Assembly: GCA_963816065.1 (NCBI GenBank)
Contig: CAWFJG010000002.1
Coordinates: 62,001 to 126,000 of the forward strand
DNA from: Roseiarcus sp963816065
GTDB lineage: Bacteria > Pseudomonadota > Alphaproteobacteria > Rhizobiales > Beijerinckiaceae
Length of the DNA stretch: 64,000 bases
Direction of reading: 5' to 3'
A model generated the notes under the pieces. It searched no databases. It saw only the letters and a list, made by a program, of their open reading frames with translations, and was not told the origin of the DNA. This document shows positions 7,775 through 17,548 of this stretch, piece after piece. Every line of letters begins with the position of its first letter. Position 1 is the stretch's first letter. Both the position numbers and the translations under genes were made by a program.

Positions 7775-8218
7775 GCGGGAGCGGGCGGGTGTTGATCTGG
7801 ACCGACGGCGCCTGTTCAGGCAATCCGGGCCCCGGCGGGTGGGGCGCCGTGCTGCGATACGGCGAGCGCGGAAAGGAACTGAAGGGGGGAGCGCCGCTAA
7901 CGACCAACAACCGAATGGAGCTGACCGCGGCGATCGCGGCGCTCGAAACGCTTACCCGCTCATGCACGGTGACTTTGCACACCGACTCTCAGTACGTGCG
8001 CGGCGGAGTCACCGGCTGGGTCGCAATCTGGAAGCGCAACGGTTGGCGAACGTCGGACAAGAAGCCGGTGAAGAACGAGGACCTGCTGGCGCCGCCTGGA
8101 CGAAGCCGCGTCGAGGCACGTCATCGACTGGCTGTGGGTTCGCGGCCACGCCGGCGATCCGCTCAACGAGCGAGCGGATGAGCTTGCGCGCGAGGGTATG
8201 GCGCAGTTCCGGAAATGA
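7771..8218 (+). CDS. rnhA: Ribonuclease HI (one frame break)
   Basis: RNase HI cleaves the RNA strand of RNA-DNA hybrids. The N-terminal frame contains the first active-site Asp in IWTDGACSGNPGPGGWG, the Glu in NNRMELTAAI and the next Asp in LHTDSQYV. A break at about 8085 (one extra C in CCTGCTGG) separates it from DWLWVRGHAGDPLNERADEL, which carries the His/Asp loop, and the TGA at 8216-8218. Removing one base gives a full-length protein of about 148 residues. rnhA is conserved and the break is a single base, so a sequencing error is more likely than loss. It overlaps thrB by four bases. Confidence 0.9.
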
Positions 8219-8304
8219 CCGTGGGCACAAGGTCCGCCTGCCGTAGCGCGCTCTGACGTACCCCGCGCTGTTTGGGCTGGGACGCCGCCGCCGCGGCGTG
8301 ACCT

Positions 8305-8961
8305 TCACCCGCCTTTCAGGGCGTCGATCAGGCGCCGAGGCGCCGGGCAAGTCCCACTTGAGCGCACCGGAGACCGCGGCGACTTCACAACTGTCGCGAT
8401 CGATCAGCAGCGACACCGGCAGGCCGAGCGCCTTGCCGTCCCGACGCAGGGTCTCGAACGCGTCGCCGCTCGGATCGGCGTAGCGCGTCAGCGCTTTGAC
8501 GCCGATCCCGTCGAGAAAGGCGTCCCGCCGCTCGAGCCGCGCAGTGTCGACATTGACCGCCACCACCTCGAAATCCGCGCCTCCTTTCGTGGCCTGAAGC
8601 CGATCGAGCGACGGCATTTCCGTCCGGCAGGGCACGCACCACGTCGCCCACAGGTTGAGCAGCACCGCGCGGCCGCGAAAGTCGGCGAGCGTCGTCTTCG
8701 ACCCGTCGGCTCGCTCGAAGGCGAGCGGCATGGCCTTGTGCGGATCGGAGGCGATGACGACCGATGCCGCGTCCCCCTCGGCGAGCGGCGCGAGCTTCGC
8801 AGCCAGCGCCCGGGAGGCCGGGCAGCTATCGGCTCCCGCCAGCTTGTCCGGAGGCTTCAGCGTCGCGTATAGGACCGCCAGCGCGGCGACGGCCCAAGAG
8901 CGCGCCGACGGCTGCCGCCGCGAGGATGCGCGCGGCGCGGCGGAAATGCGGGCATCGTCAT
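8305..8961 (-). CDS. tlpA: TlpA-type periplasmic thiol:disulfide interchange protein (several frame breaks)
   Basis: A thioredoxin-fold, membrane-anchored periplasmic reductant. In rhizobia TlpA supports cytochrome oxidase copper-centre assembly. The core shows LLNLWATWCVPCRTEMP with the CVPC active site, and LPVSLLIDRDSCEVAAVSG with the cis-proline region. The hydrophobic anchor is recovered only by joining frames near 8892 and 8935 (ARILAAAAVGALLG, then ALAVLYATL). The C-terminus RLIDALKGG and the TGA at 8307-8305 are reached after a break at about 8336. The gene lies head-to-head with argH, with start codons less than 30 bp apart. That arrangement is known from bradyrhizobia and supports the name. 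Confidence 0.82.
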
Positions 8962-8989
8962 TCTCGAACCATCCAGGACGACCATTCTG

Positions 8990-10376
8990 ATGAGCAACGC
9001 GATGTGGGGCGGCCGATTCGCCGACGGCCCGGCCGAAATCATGGAGGAGATCAACGCCTCGATCGACTTCGACCGGAAGCTCGCCGCCCAGGACATCGCC
9101 GGCTCCCTCGCCCACGTCGCCATGCTCGCCCGGCAGGGCATCGTCGAGGCGGCCGACGCCGAGGCCATCGCCAGGGGTCTGAACGAAGTCAAGGGCGAAA
9201 TCGAGGCGGGAACCTTCGCCTTCTCGCGCGCGCTCGAGGACATCCATATGAATGTCGAGAGCCGGCCTGGCCGAGATCGTCGGCCCGGCAGCGGGCCGGC
9301 TGCACACCGCGCGCTCGCGCAACGACCAGGTCGCGACCGATTTCCGCCTCTGGGTGCGCGACACGATCGACGCGCTCGTCCTGCAGATCGCCGACCTGCA
9401 GCGGGCGCTCGCCGACCGCGCGCTCGACACCGCCGGCATGGTCATGCCCGGCTTCACCCATCTGCAGTCGGCCCAGCCGGTGACCTTCGGCCATCACCTG
9501 CTCGCCTATGTCGAGATGCTCGGGCGCGACGCGCGGCCGCTTCCGCGACGCGCGCAAGCGCCTCAACGAATGCCCGCTCGGGCGCGGCGGCGCTCGCGGG
9601 CACCTCCTTCCCGATCGACCGCGAGATGACCGCGAAGGCGCTCGGCTTCGACCGGCCGACCGCCAATTCGCTCGATTGCGTCGCTGACCGCGACTTCGCC
9701 CTGGAGGCGATGAGCGCGGCGGCGATCTGCGGCGACCCACCTGTCGCGCTTCGCCGAGGAGTTCGTGCTGTGGACCACGCCGCAGTTCGGCTTCGTGCGG
9801 CTGTCGGACGCCTTCTCGACCGGCTCCTCGATCATGCCGCAGAAGCGCAACCCGGACGCGGCCGAGCTCGTGCGCGGCAAGACGGGCCGGGTGGTCGGCG
9901 CCCTGGTGGGCCTGCTCACCGTGATGAAGGGCCTGCCGCTGGCCTATTCCAAGGACATGCAGGAGGACAAGGAGGGGGCGTTCGACGCGCTCGAGACCCT
10001 GTCGCTCTGCCTCGCCGCGATGACCGGCATGGTCAGGGACCTGACGCCCGACCCGAAGCGGATGAAGGCGGCGGCGGGAGCAGGCTACGCGACCGCCACC
10101 GACCTCGCCGACTGGCTGGTCAGGACGCTCAAGATGCCGTTCCGCGAGGCCCATCACGTCACCGGCCGGATCGTCGCGCTCGCCTCGGAGCGCGGCGTCG
10201 GGCTGGAGAAGCTCAAGCTCGCCGACCTCCAGAGCGTCGAGCCGCGCATCACCGAGGAGGCCTTTGGCGTCCTCGGGGTCGAGCGCTCGGTGAAGAGCCG
10301 GACCTCCTACGGCGGGACGGCGCCGGCCAACGTCAGGCGGCAGGCGAAGGCGTGGCTGAAGCGGCTCGGGGAGTGA
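8990..10376 (+). CDS. argH: Argininosuccinate lyase (four frame breaks)
   Basis: This enzyme splits argininosuccinate into arginine and fumarate, the last step of arginine synthesis. The start MSNAMWGGRFADGPAEIMEEINASIDFD is canonical. The family signature GSSIMPQKRNP lies near residue 280, preceded by TARSRNDQ and GFTHLQSAQPVTFGHH, all substrate-binding segments. Four breaks, near 9266, 9534, 9581 and 9731, are each repaired by deleting one base. The repaired protein has the usual length of about 460 residues and ends in AKAWLKRLGE. The enzyme is normally essential for prototrophy, so these look like assembly insertions. Confidence 0.92.
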
Positions 10377-10671
10377 CCCCGATGCGGCCGCGTCCCCGGT
10401 CCGGCCACCCTGCCCAATGCCGACGTTTTTTGCAGTCGATCCCATGATTTCAAAGCGTTAGCCTCGATATTCTGATTCGCGCCCGGTGGAGAACCCGCCG
10501 TTTGCCGTATTTTTGCCATATTATTAATTACGCTATCAGTAAGTTAATAAGCGATATCAATACGTTAGCTCGGCCGGGACGGGCGCAAGCCCTTGCAAAA
10601 CGGAAAATACCGCACACGCCGGTCGCCCTCGCATGGCGGCGTTCATGCAGGAGCCTGGGGTCTTCCTCACC
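10377..10671. other. Intergenic region with an AT-rich patch
   Basis: No gene is evident. In alphaproteobacteria lysA commonly follows argH, but it is absent here. At about 10501-10566 the composition drops sharply to AT-rich sequence (ATTATTAATTACGCTATCAG and TTAATAAGCGATATCAATAC), unlike the roughly 65-70% GC around it. No promoter, tRNA or attachment repeat could be assigned. Confidence 0.5.
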
Positions 10672-11307
10672 TCACCTCCCGCTGCGCCCGCCCACCGCCG
10701 TCCCCCCGGCCAGCAGCGCCGCCGCGGCGGCCGGCAGGGTGAGGGCGCGGACGCCGAGCATCCCGTACGCCGCCGCGCCCGCCACGCCGCCGGCGACGAT
10801 CCCGACCCAGAGCGCCAGATAGGGCCACGCGGCCGCAGCCGGCCCTGCGCCCGTCAACGCGTCGGCGAGGGACTCGCCGACCAGCGCGCCGGTCACGTAA
10901 GTCAGGCTTGTCGTAGTCCGCCCCGCCGTGTGCAGAATGCCGTTCTGCGCCCCCATCGCGACGGCCATGAGGGCGCCCGCGGCCAGCGCCGGCAGAGGAA
11001 CCCAGCCGGCGAGCGCGAGAAGCGCCGCCACTAGCGTCAGGATCGCTGGGCGGCGCCAGGGCCCCGCTGCTGTCGCCGCCAGGCGGCCGACCACCACGCC
11101 GAGGGTGAACAGCCCGACCATCGTCGCAGCCGGCCAGGCGCCGGACCAGAGCGTCTCACCCGTGCGGATCGCGAACTGCGTCGAGTTCCCGCTCATGAAC
11201 GAGACGAAAAGGCCGCCGAGGATCAGGAAGCCGATCGCATCGACGAAGCCGGCCAGGGCGAGTAGGGCAATCGCCAGCGTCAGGTCGTCGCGGTCTTCCG
11301 GGCTCAC
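10672..11307 (-). CDS. DUF1275 (YoaK) family inner-membrane protein
   Basis: A 211-residue protein with about six hydrophobic segments. The family motif region is visible: GFVDAIGFLILGGLFVSFMSGNST near residues 19-42, and MAVAMGAQNGILHTAGRTTTSLTYVTGAL in the middle. These match DUF1275, a widespread integral membrane family of unknown function. Its preserved Asn-Ser-Thr and Gln-Asn residues lie within the helices. It stands alone, with no co-oriented neighbour within a likely operon distance. The reading frame is intact. The ATG at 11307 gives a short cytoplasmic lead of about ten residues. Confidence 0.85.
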   Translation of the reverse strand: MSPEDRDDLTLAIALLALAGFVDAIGFLILGGLFVSFMSGNSTQFAIRTGETLWSGAWPAATMVGLFTLGVVVGRLAATAAGPWRRPAILTLVAALLALAGWVPLPALAAGALMAVAMGAQNGILHTAGRTTTSLTYVTGALVGESLADALTGAGPAAAAWPYLALWVGIVAGGVAGAAAYGMLGVRALTLPAAAAALLAGGTAVGGRSGR

Positions 11308-12205
11308 GCGCTCATCCTTCTGCGCCGGTCCGCGGGCGCGTCGCGCACGCCTCTCGGATCAGAGCCGAAGCGCCCGTTGTCGTTGCGAGCCTTAATCGGG
11401 CTGCGACGGAGAGCCACGCGCTTCGACCGGCCTGGTTCCGTCCCAACCGCTAATTTCAGCGCCGTGAATTTCGGCGCACGGAAGGAAAATCGAGGTCTCG
11501 TTGGCGCGTGTGGCCCGATGTCGCCCTATGTAACCGCTGAGGCGCGCGACCTATGGTGCGAACACCTCCGCCGCCCTTCGGGTGGTCCCCTTCCCGCGCA
11601 GTCTGTTTCGCAGGGGAAGAAAGCAACGGGCGCATTTCCGCCGTGCAGCGCCAGCGAAGCCGGGACCGACGGAAAGGTCCGCGACACCGAACCGTTGGGG
11701 CGTTGTGCTTGGCCTCTCTTCCTCTTTCCGCACCGGCGAGCCGGCAACGCGCGCGAGGTTCCTCTAGAGTCTAAACTCAATCACCGTCACAGCGACGACC
11801 ACCTTGGGCGGAGAGCGCGGCTACAGGGGTCGCGCTGGGAGGGAATAGGGGCGAAAGCCGTCATTCCGTTGCGGGCGCGAAACAGGCTTCGGATCGCTGT
11901 TGTACTGGGCAGCGAGGCCCTCATAGGTCTGCACCATGAAGCCGGGTGGCGTCATTTGAACTTTGGCACACAGAAGCTCGATGCCGAAGGTACGAACTTG
12001 CCAACGCCCGTCCTTTGGCGGCAGTCTCGGCTCGATGAGCCGGTTGTCGGGCAGATGTCGGCTAACGGCGCTGCTTGGCATGTGGAATTCGTGTCCCTTC
12101 AGAAGTTTGCGACTTTTCGGTCAGGTCTGGGGAGCCGATCTAGCTATGTTTTAAATTCCCGAGCCTGGCCGCACGCCTTCAGTTCACCGGTTGGAGGAAA
12201 CTGAC
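11308..12205. other. Gene-poor region, about 900 bp
   Basis: No recognisable protein is seen on either strand. An 86-codon minus-strand frame (12081-11821, MPSSAVSRHLPDNRLIEPRL at its start) has plausible composition. However, it overlaps an equally open plus-strand frame and matches nothing I recognise, so it is left uncalled. The segment lies between divergent and unrelated genes and could be degraded sequence. Confidence 0.4.
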
Positions 12206-13789
12206 GTGCATGAGAAGAGCCATCATTCGCAGCGACCGATGAACGGTGCGGAGAGTGTCATTCGTACGCTGGTGGGAGCCGGCGTCAAGGTCTGTTTCGC
12301 GAACCCGGGCACGTCTGAGATCCATTTCGTCGCAAGCCTTGATCAACAGGGCGGTCTGCGCCCCGTCCTGTGCTTATTCGAAGGCGTCGCAACCGGCGCC
12401 GCTGATGGGTACGGGCGTATGGCCGAGAAACCCGCGGCGACGCTTCTTCATCTCGGGGCAGGTCTAGCGAATGGTCTCGCCAATCTCCACAACGCGCGAC
12501 ACGCTCGGACGCCCATAGTCAATCTCATCGGCGGCCACGCGACGTTTCATGACCGCTACGGGGATTTGCCGCTCGCCTCGGATATCGAGGGCTTTGCTCG
12601 ACCGGTATCAGGCTGGGTGCACCGCACGGCCAATTCCATGTCGGCAGCCGCTGACAGCGCCCGTGCTGTACAGGCTGCCCTGCAGCCACCTGGCCAAATC
12701 GCGACACTGATTATCCCAGCCGATGCGGCATGGGAGGAGGCTGGTCAGCCTGCACCCGCCCTGCCACGGCCGCCAATGGCCACCGTGGGCGACTCGGCAA
12801 TCGATCGGGTCGCCGCTTCGCTTAACGAAGGTAGGAAGGCCGCGATCTTGATGCGAGGCGGAGCCCTGAGGGAACGGGGCTTAGCGGCGGCCGGGCGCAT
12901 TGCCGCTCAAACAGGATCTCGTCTCCTCTACGATACGCTGGTCCCGCGCATTGAGCGCGGCGCCGGCCGGGTCAAAGCCGAGCGCATCCCATATTTCCCT
13001 GAGGACGCTGCCGAGTTTCTGCGGGACACGGAACTGTTAGTCCTTGTCGGAGCGACGCCGCCGGTCTCGATTTTCGGCTCACCCAATAGTCCGAGCTGGT
13101 TCACCCCCAAAGGCTGCGATATCCTATATTTGGCGCACGAGCACGAGGACGGCGTGGCAGCGCTGAATGCGGTCGCCGAGACCTTAGGCGCGCCAGCCGA
13201 GCCAGCAGGCATCGCTGAACTTGCTCTGCCTGATCTGCCGACCGGCGAGAGCCTCAATCCCACGACGATCTCGCGGGTCGTTGCCTACTATCTTCCGGAA
13301 AACGCCATCGTTGCCGACGAGGCAGTCTCCTCAGGCCCGAGCCTTCAGCCAATCACGGCAACGGCACGACCTCATGATCATCTGTCAGTGAGCGGCGGGG
13401 CGATCGGATGCGCTCTGCCCATGGCGACGGGCGCCGCCCTCGCCTGCCCCGACCGGAAGACGATCTGCCTGCATGGCGATGGCGGTGCGATGATGGCGCT
13501 GCAAGCGCTGTGGACGCAGGCACGGGAAAATCTCGATGTCACCACGGTGATCTTCTCCAATCGCTCCTACGCTATTCTCAACATCGAGATGGCGCGAGCT
13601 GGTTTCGATACTCCCGGCCCGCTAGCGCGTTCCCTATTCGACTTAGGCCGGCCTTGTCTGGACTGGGTGAAGCTTGCCGAAGGGATTGGTGTGGAAGCCA
13701 CTCGTGCCGAAAGCGTCGGCGCGTTTGCAGATCAATTCGCGTCCGCCCTACGAACCACCGGCCCCCGCCTTATCGAGGCAGTGATCTAA
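12206..13789 (+). CDS. ThDP-dependent enzyme of the acetolactate synthase/benzoylformate decarboxylase family
   Basis: About 527 residues with three domains. The N-terminal Pyr domain has the catalytic Glu in CLFEGVATGAADGYGRM near residue 65. A central Rossmann-like domain follows. The C-terminal PP domain has GDGGAMMALQAL and, later, IFSNRSYAILN, the Mg/ThDP motif GDG-x-N. The protein belongs to the acetolactate synthase large-subunit-like enzymes of uncertain substrate often annotated IlvB or MdlC. I chose the GTG at 12206 because GGAGG sits eight bases upstream; the ATG at 12239 is the alternative. No small regulatory subunit gene is nearby, which argues against a biosynthetic acetolactate synthase. 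Confidence 0.85.
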   Translation: MHEKSHHSQRPMNGAESVIRTLVGAGVKVCFANPGTSEIHFVASLDQQGGLRPVLCLFEGVATGAADGYGRMAEKPAATLLHLGAGLANGLANLHNARHARTPIVNLIGGHATFHDRYGDLPLASDIEGFARPVSGWVHRTANSMSAAADSARAVQAALQPPGQIATLIIPADAAWEEAGQPAPALPRPPMATVGDSAIDRVAASLNEGRKAAILMRGGALRERGLAAAGRIAAQTGSRLLYDTLVPRIERGAGRVKAERIPYFPEDAAEFLRDTELLVLVGATPPVSIFGSPNSPSWFTPKGCDILYLAHEHEDGVAALNAVAETLGAPAEPAGIAELALPDLPTGESLNPTTISRVVAYYLPENAIVADEAVSSGPSLQPITATARPHDHLSVSGGAIGCALPMATGAALACPDRKTICLHGDGGAMMALQALWTQARENLDVTTVIFSNRSYAILNIEMARAGFDTPGPLARSLFDLGRPCLDWVKLAEGIGVEATRAESVGAFADQFASALRTTGPRLIEAVI

Positions 13790-14012
13790 CCGACCGGCGC
13801 CGGTTTCGTGAGCTCTCCGAGGGCGGACGCGAGGCGCCAACTGTACACTGAGCTATTTCCGGGACTTCGACGGCCATTCCGCTCCGTGTGCCGGCTAAAA
13901 TGACCGGCCTTCCTCTTACCGTGTCTGTAGGGTGAGAGAATTTGAGACTTGCTACCCGCCCGCCATGGCCGGCGCTAACGCATTGCAACCGGAGGCGGCG
14001 CTACATGAGCGT

Positions 14013-14645
14013 TTAGGCCGGACGCCCCGCCCCGTAGCGTTCAAGGACGAGGACGATCTCAGCCTGCTGGGCCTTGGCGTCCCCCGATCCGCTGCCGCCG
14101 CGGCCAGTTGGTTGGGTTGCGAGCGTCATAGGTGTCGAACCCTGCTTCTTTTTCTGGAGAGGGTCGGCGCCACCCCGCAGGAACGCGCTCACCGCCTCGG
14201 CGCATCGCGTCCGCACGGCACTATGCAAGCGAGTGACCCGCCTGCGGTCGACGGCGTTTGGGTCGGCGCCGAAGGCGATCAGGCAGGCGATGGTCTCGGC
14301 CTGGCCTGCCGGCCTCCAATGGAGCGATCCTGGTAAGCCGTCGGCCGCGTAGTGCCGCGGTTGCGCGCCCTGGCGGTTCCTCGCCGCAGCGTCGGCGCCC
14401 ATGCGGATCAGCTCACGCACGATCTGAGGCCGATGTGCGGCCGGGGCAAGGTGAAGCGCCGTATCGCCAGCATAGACGTAGTGGTCTATTCCGCACAGAT
14501 AGTGCTCGGCCGCGGAGGCCCGCATCGCGCCGTCCTCCGAGACCGCATACGCCAAGGCCGGTGTAGCCGCCAACAGGTCGAATATCTCCGCGTCGTCAGC
14601 TGACGCGATTGCCGCGAGGAGCTTCCGCAATAGCGTATTCGCCAT
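14013..14645 (-). CDS. Ankyrin-repeat protein
   Basis: About 210 residues from the ATG at 14645 (MANTLLRKLLAAIASADDAE). Three ankyrin repeats are clear: GDTALHLAPAAHRPQIVREL with LIRMGADAAARNRQGAQP, then AETIACLIAFGADPNAVDRR, then VTRLHSAVRTRCAEAVSAFL with RGGADPLQKKKQGSTPMTLA. No signal peptide is evident, so it is probably cytosolic. Ankyrin repeats mediate protein-protein contacts and the partner cannot be inferred. Its neighbours are a ThDP enzyme and a chemoreceptor, each transcribed separately. The frame is intact. Confidence 0.8.
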   Translation of the reverse strand: MANTLLRKLLAAIASADDAEIFDLLAATPALAYAVSEDGAMRASAAEHYLCGIDHYVYAGDTALHLAPAAHRPQIVRELIRMGADAAARNRQGAQPRHYAADGLPGSLHWRPAGQAETIACLIAFGADPNAVDRRRVTRLHSAVRTRCAEAVSAFLRGGADPLQKKKQGSTPMTLATQPTGRGGSGSGDAKAQQAEIVLVLERYGAGRPA

Positions 14646-14836
14646 AGTTGCAGCCACCTCGTTCGTGAACATTCCAGCCGGATTGTACGTCCTGCGCTGT
14701 TGGCCATCCCACACCCGGAATCGACCCATGCAGCGGGCGCCAAATGTCAGATTTTCACCACTAGGTGGCGGCGCCCTCAATCGTGTTGGATGCTCATACG
14801 GCGACTGAGGCCAAATCTTTCAACGGGGCCTCATCC

Positions 14837-16678
14837 TCAGAACTCGGTCCACCCTTCATTCGCAGCGGCGGCGACTTTCGCCCGTGGCTTCAAGTCTTTG
14901 CCGACGGCCTTCGGCACGGCGCGGCCCGCGGGCGCGGATCTCGGCGTCGAAGCGCGTGACGCCGCGTTCGCGGGGATTCGGAACGCGTGCGGCGCGACGC
15001 GCTCGAGCTCCTGACGCAGCCCGGTCTCGGGGCCGCCGGTGACCCTGTATTTGCCGACCAGGCCGGCGAGTTCCTCGGCTTTCAGGGAAAGGTTCTGAAC
15101 GGCCGCCGTCGTTTCTTCCACCATCGCCGCATTGGCCTGCGTCACAGAATCCATCTCGCCAACCGCCTTGTTCACCTCTTCGAGGGCGGTCGACTGCTCC
15201 TGCACGCCCGCGGAAATGCCTCCGACGATCTGGGCGATTTCGAGCACCTGGGAGACGATCTGCTGCAAAGCCTCGCCGGTGCGCGCGACGAGCGTCGCGC
15301 CTTGCTCGACCCTTTCCTCGGAAGTCCGAATCAGCGTCTTGATTTCCTTGGCCGCCTCCGCCGACCGTTGGGCGAGCGCGCGCACTTCCGAAGCGACGAC
15401 CGCGAACCCTCGTCCCGCGTCGCCGGCGCGCGCCGCCTCGACCCCCGCGTTCAGCGCGAGCAGGTTGGTCTGGAACGCGATCTCGTCGATCACCCCGATG
15501 ATCTGGCCGATCTGTTTCGACAATTCGTCGATGGCGCCCATCGCCTGCACGGCCTCGCGCACCACGGCGCCGGTCTTCTCGGCGCCTTCCTTGGCCTCGC
15601 CCACCACGTCCCGCGCATGGACGGCGCTTTCCGCCGTGCTGCGGACTGTGGCGGTGATCTCCGCCAGCGCCGCGGCGGTCTCCTCAAGACTCGACGCCTG
15701 CTGCTGCGTGCGGTGCGACAGGTCCTGCGCCGCCGAGGAGATGTCTCTTGTTCCGCCCTGAATCGCGTAGGCGCTGGCGTCGACGGCTAATATCGACTGT
15801 TCGAGCGCATTGAGGGCCGTGTTGAAGTCCGCGCGAAAGGGTTCGAAAGCGTCAGCGAAGGGCGTGGAGAAACGCTGCTGCAAGTCGCCGTTGGAAAGGC
15901 GGGCAAGTCCGGCGCCGATCTTATCCAGGGACTCGGCGCGACCGGTGACGTCCGTCAAGAAGTTGACGATCCTGATCACACGGTGTTCCGCATCGAAAAT
16001 CGGAGCGTAGGTCGATTGGATCCAGATCTCCTTGCCGCCCTTGCCAATGCGCTTGAGTTCCTGGTCGATATATTCTCCTCGGTTCACTCTGTCCCAGAAT
16101 TCGCGGTAGGCCTCGGACTGCGCTGTGGCCGGATCGACGAATATACTACGATGGCGGCCCTGGATCTCCTCGAGCCGATAGCCGGCCGTCTTGAGAAGAT
16201 TCTCGTTGGCGGTCAGGATCGTACCGTCGGGCGAGAATTCAATGATGGATTGGGCGCGGGAAATCGCGTCCATCTTGCCCTTGTCCACTAGAGCCTGCAT
16301 TTTCGACGCCGTCACGTCCATCGCGACCTTGACGACCTTGAGCACCTTTGCTGATCCGTTGAGCACCGGATGGTAGGAGGCCTGAATCCAGACTTCTCTG
16401 CCGCCCTTGCCGATGCGCTTGAACTCCCCGGCGTTGAACTCGCCGCGGCCAAGCTTGCTCCAGAATTCGCGGTATTCCGGCTTCGCCGCGTAGCCCGCGT
16501 CGACGAACAGGCTGTGATGCCGACCTTTGACGTCCGCAAGCTCGTAGCCGAGGATCTTGCAGAAGTTCTCGTTGGCCGTGATGATCTTGCCGTCAGGAGA
16601 GAACTCGATCAGGGCAAAGGTCCGCCCGATGGCGTTGAGAACCCGCTTGGAGTTGGTTCCCAAATCGAAGGACATCAT
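14837..16678 (-). CDS. Soluble methyl-accepting chemotaxis protein with two tandem PAS domains
   Basis: A 613-residue protein with no transmembrane segment, hence a cytoplasmic receptor. PAS1 (about residues 20-125) and PAS2 (about 140-245) are near-duplicates. Both contain IEFSPDG, then TANEN, a GRH(H/R)S(L/I)FVD loop, YREFW, and RIGKGG(R/K)E(V/I)WIQ. A short linker leads to the MCP signalling helices (about 300-560), with the tip motif DEIAFQTNLLALNAGVEAAR and GFAVVASEVRALAQRSAEAA. The C-terminal tail is low-complexity and ends in NEGWTEF, not a CheR-binding pentapeptide of the NWETF kind. The paired PAS domains suggest redox or ligand sensing like Aer, but no cofactor residue can be asserted. 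No che genes are in the window. Confidence 0.95.
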   Translation of the reverse strand: MMSFDLGTNSKRVLNAIGRTFALIEFSPDGKIITANENFCKILGYELADVKGRHHSLFVDAGYAAKPEYREFWSKLGRGEFNAGEFKRIGKGGREVWIQASYHPVLNGSAKVLKVVKVAMDVTASKMQALVDKGKMDAISRAQSIIEFSPDGTILTANENLLKTAGYRLEEIQGRHRSIFVDPATAQSEAYREFWDRVNRGEYIDQELKRIGKGGKEIWIQSTYAPIFDAEHRVIRIVNFLTDVTGRAESLDKIGAGLARLSNGDLQQRFSTPFADAFEPFRADFNTALNALEQSILAVDASAYAIQGGTRDISSAAQDLSHRTQQQASSLEETAAALAEITATVRSTAESAVHARDVVGEAKEGAEKTGAVVREAVQAMGAIDELSKQIGQIIGVIDEIAFQTNLLALNAGVEAARAGDAGRGFAVVASEVRALAQRSAEAAKEIKTLIRTSEERVEQGATLVARTGEALQQIVSQVLEIAQIVGGISAGVQEQSTALEEVNKAVGEMDSVTQANAAMVEETTAAVQNLSLKAEELAGLVGKYRVTGGPETGLRQELERVAPHAFRIPANAASRASTPRSAPAGRAVPKAVGKDLKPRAKVAAAANEGWTEF

Positions 16679-17174
16679 GGAACATCATCCTCGTTAAATC
16701 GTGGAATTGAACCGGGCCTTTGGGACGAGTTCGCATGCCGGAACGGCGAGACGCGCTCGCCATTGCGCAGAGCTGGTCCAAGGTCTTGCGTGTGCAAGCC
16801 AACGCTGAGGCTTCATGCCGCAAGCGTGCGTCGAACTCTTGAACAGAGTTATTGTCGCGCTAGCGCATTTATCCAACTGCGAGCTGAAGAAGTTGTTAAG
16901 CGCGGCCAAGTCCTCGCGCTTTTTTCGGTCTTGGTCGAAAGGTTGTGGCGAGCGAGTCTGGTTGCTTCGAAGCGGTCGCGCGGCGCTGACCAAGGCCGGC
17001 TGAGGCCCTTGGCCTCCCCGCCCTTTTTGCCGACTTGAACCGGGCGCGCGGATGCGTCGCACAGCCTTCGCGGACTGAAGTCTCGCTCAGCTCGAGCGAG
17101 AGCGGCGCGATCCCTCCGTCGCCCCAACTCGGAGGCGGCGTGGCCGCGTCGCTTGGTTGGGTCGACGCTTACGA
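16679..17174. other. Intergenic region without recognisable genes
   Basis: About 495 bp. The only clear element is the GAGG ribosome-binding sequence just upstream of the chemoreceptor start (within about 16690-16697). Several short open frames overlap on both strands, none with family resemblance. Confidence 0.4.
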
Positions 17175-17447
17175 CTAGAGCTGGACGAGCGCCACAGTCC
17201 CGACGGATGGCCTGGCGTTCGGCTTGGGCAGCCGCAAAGCGCCGCCGATCACGTCGTGACAAATGGCCAGCGAGCCCCCGTCTGCGCCCGCCAGTGCATC
17301 GAGATCGCCGTTCATCAGAGCGGCGATCAGAGCGGCGCCTTGAGCGTCACCGCAATGCATGATCGCCTGTTGATTGCGATCTTGATCGACCACAACCCAA
17401 TCGCCGCCTGCGCCCAAGCAAGCGTAATAGCGCGAAACTATAGTCAT
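17175..17447 (-). CDS. Small hypothetical protein, 90 residues
   Basis: From the ATG at 17447 (MTIVSRYYACLGAGGDWVVVDQD) the frame encodes a compact, non-repetitive, slightly acidic protein with no signal peptide or membrane helix. Residue usage (GDLDALAGADGG, AICHDVIGGALRL) looks coding rather than random for this GC content. I do not recognise a family. It lies alone, about 100 bp from the 3' end of the large NRPS gene on the same strand, so it is downstream of that gene and could be read through from it. Confidence 0.45.
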   Translation of the reverse strand: MTIVSRYYACLGAGGDWVVVDQDRNQQAIMHCGDAQGAALIAALMNGDLDALAGADGGSLAICHDVIGGALRLPKPNARPSVGTVALVQL

Positions 17448-17548
17448 TTAAAGGCCCCCGGAACCTCATACAACCACTCGGTCGTGTCCCCCGTCCGATT
17501 CCTTGATAATTTTGACCTGTCGCTCAAAAGTCAAGCGGAATTCCCGCG

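Noticed and set aside
11377..12204. Plus-strand frame of about 275 codons before the ThDP enzyme
   Set aside because: No family resemblance and biased composition; it overlaps an equally open minus-strand frame. Left uncalled.
12206..13789. Biosynthetic acetolactate synthase (IlvB/IlvI)
   Set aside because: No small subunit or other ilv genes nearby, and it reads like the broader acetolactate synthase-like/benzoylformate decarboxylase group, so only the family is called.
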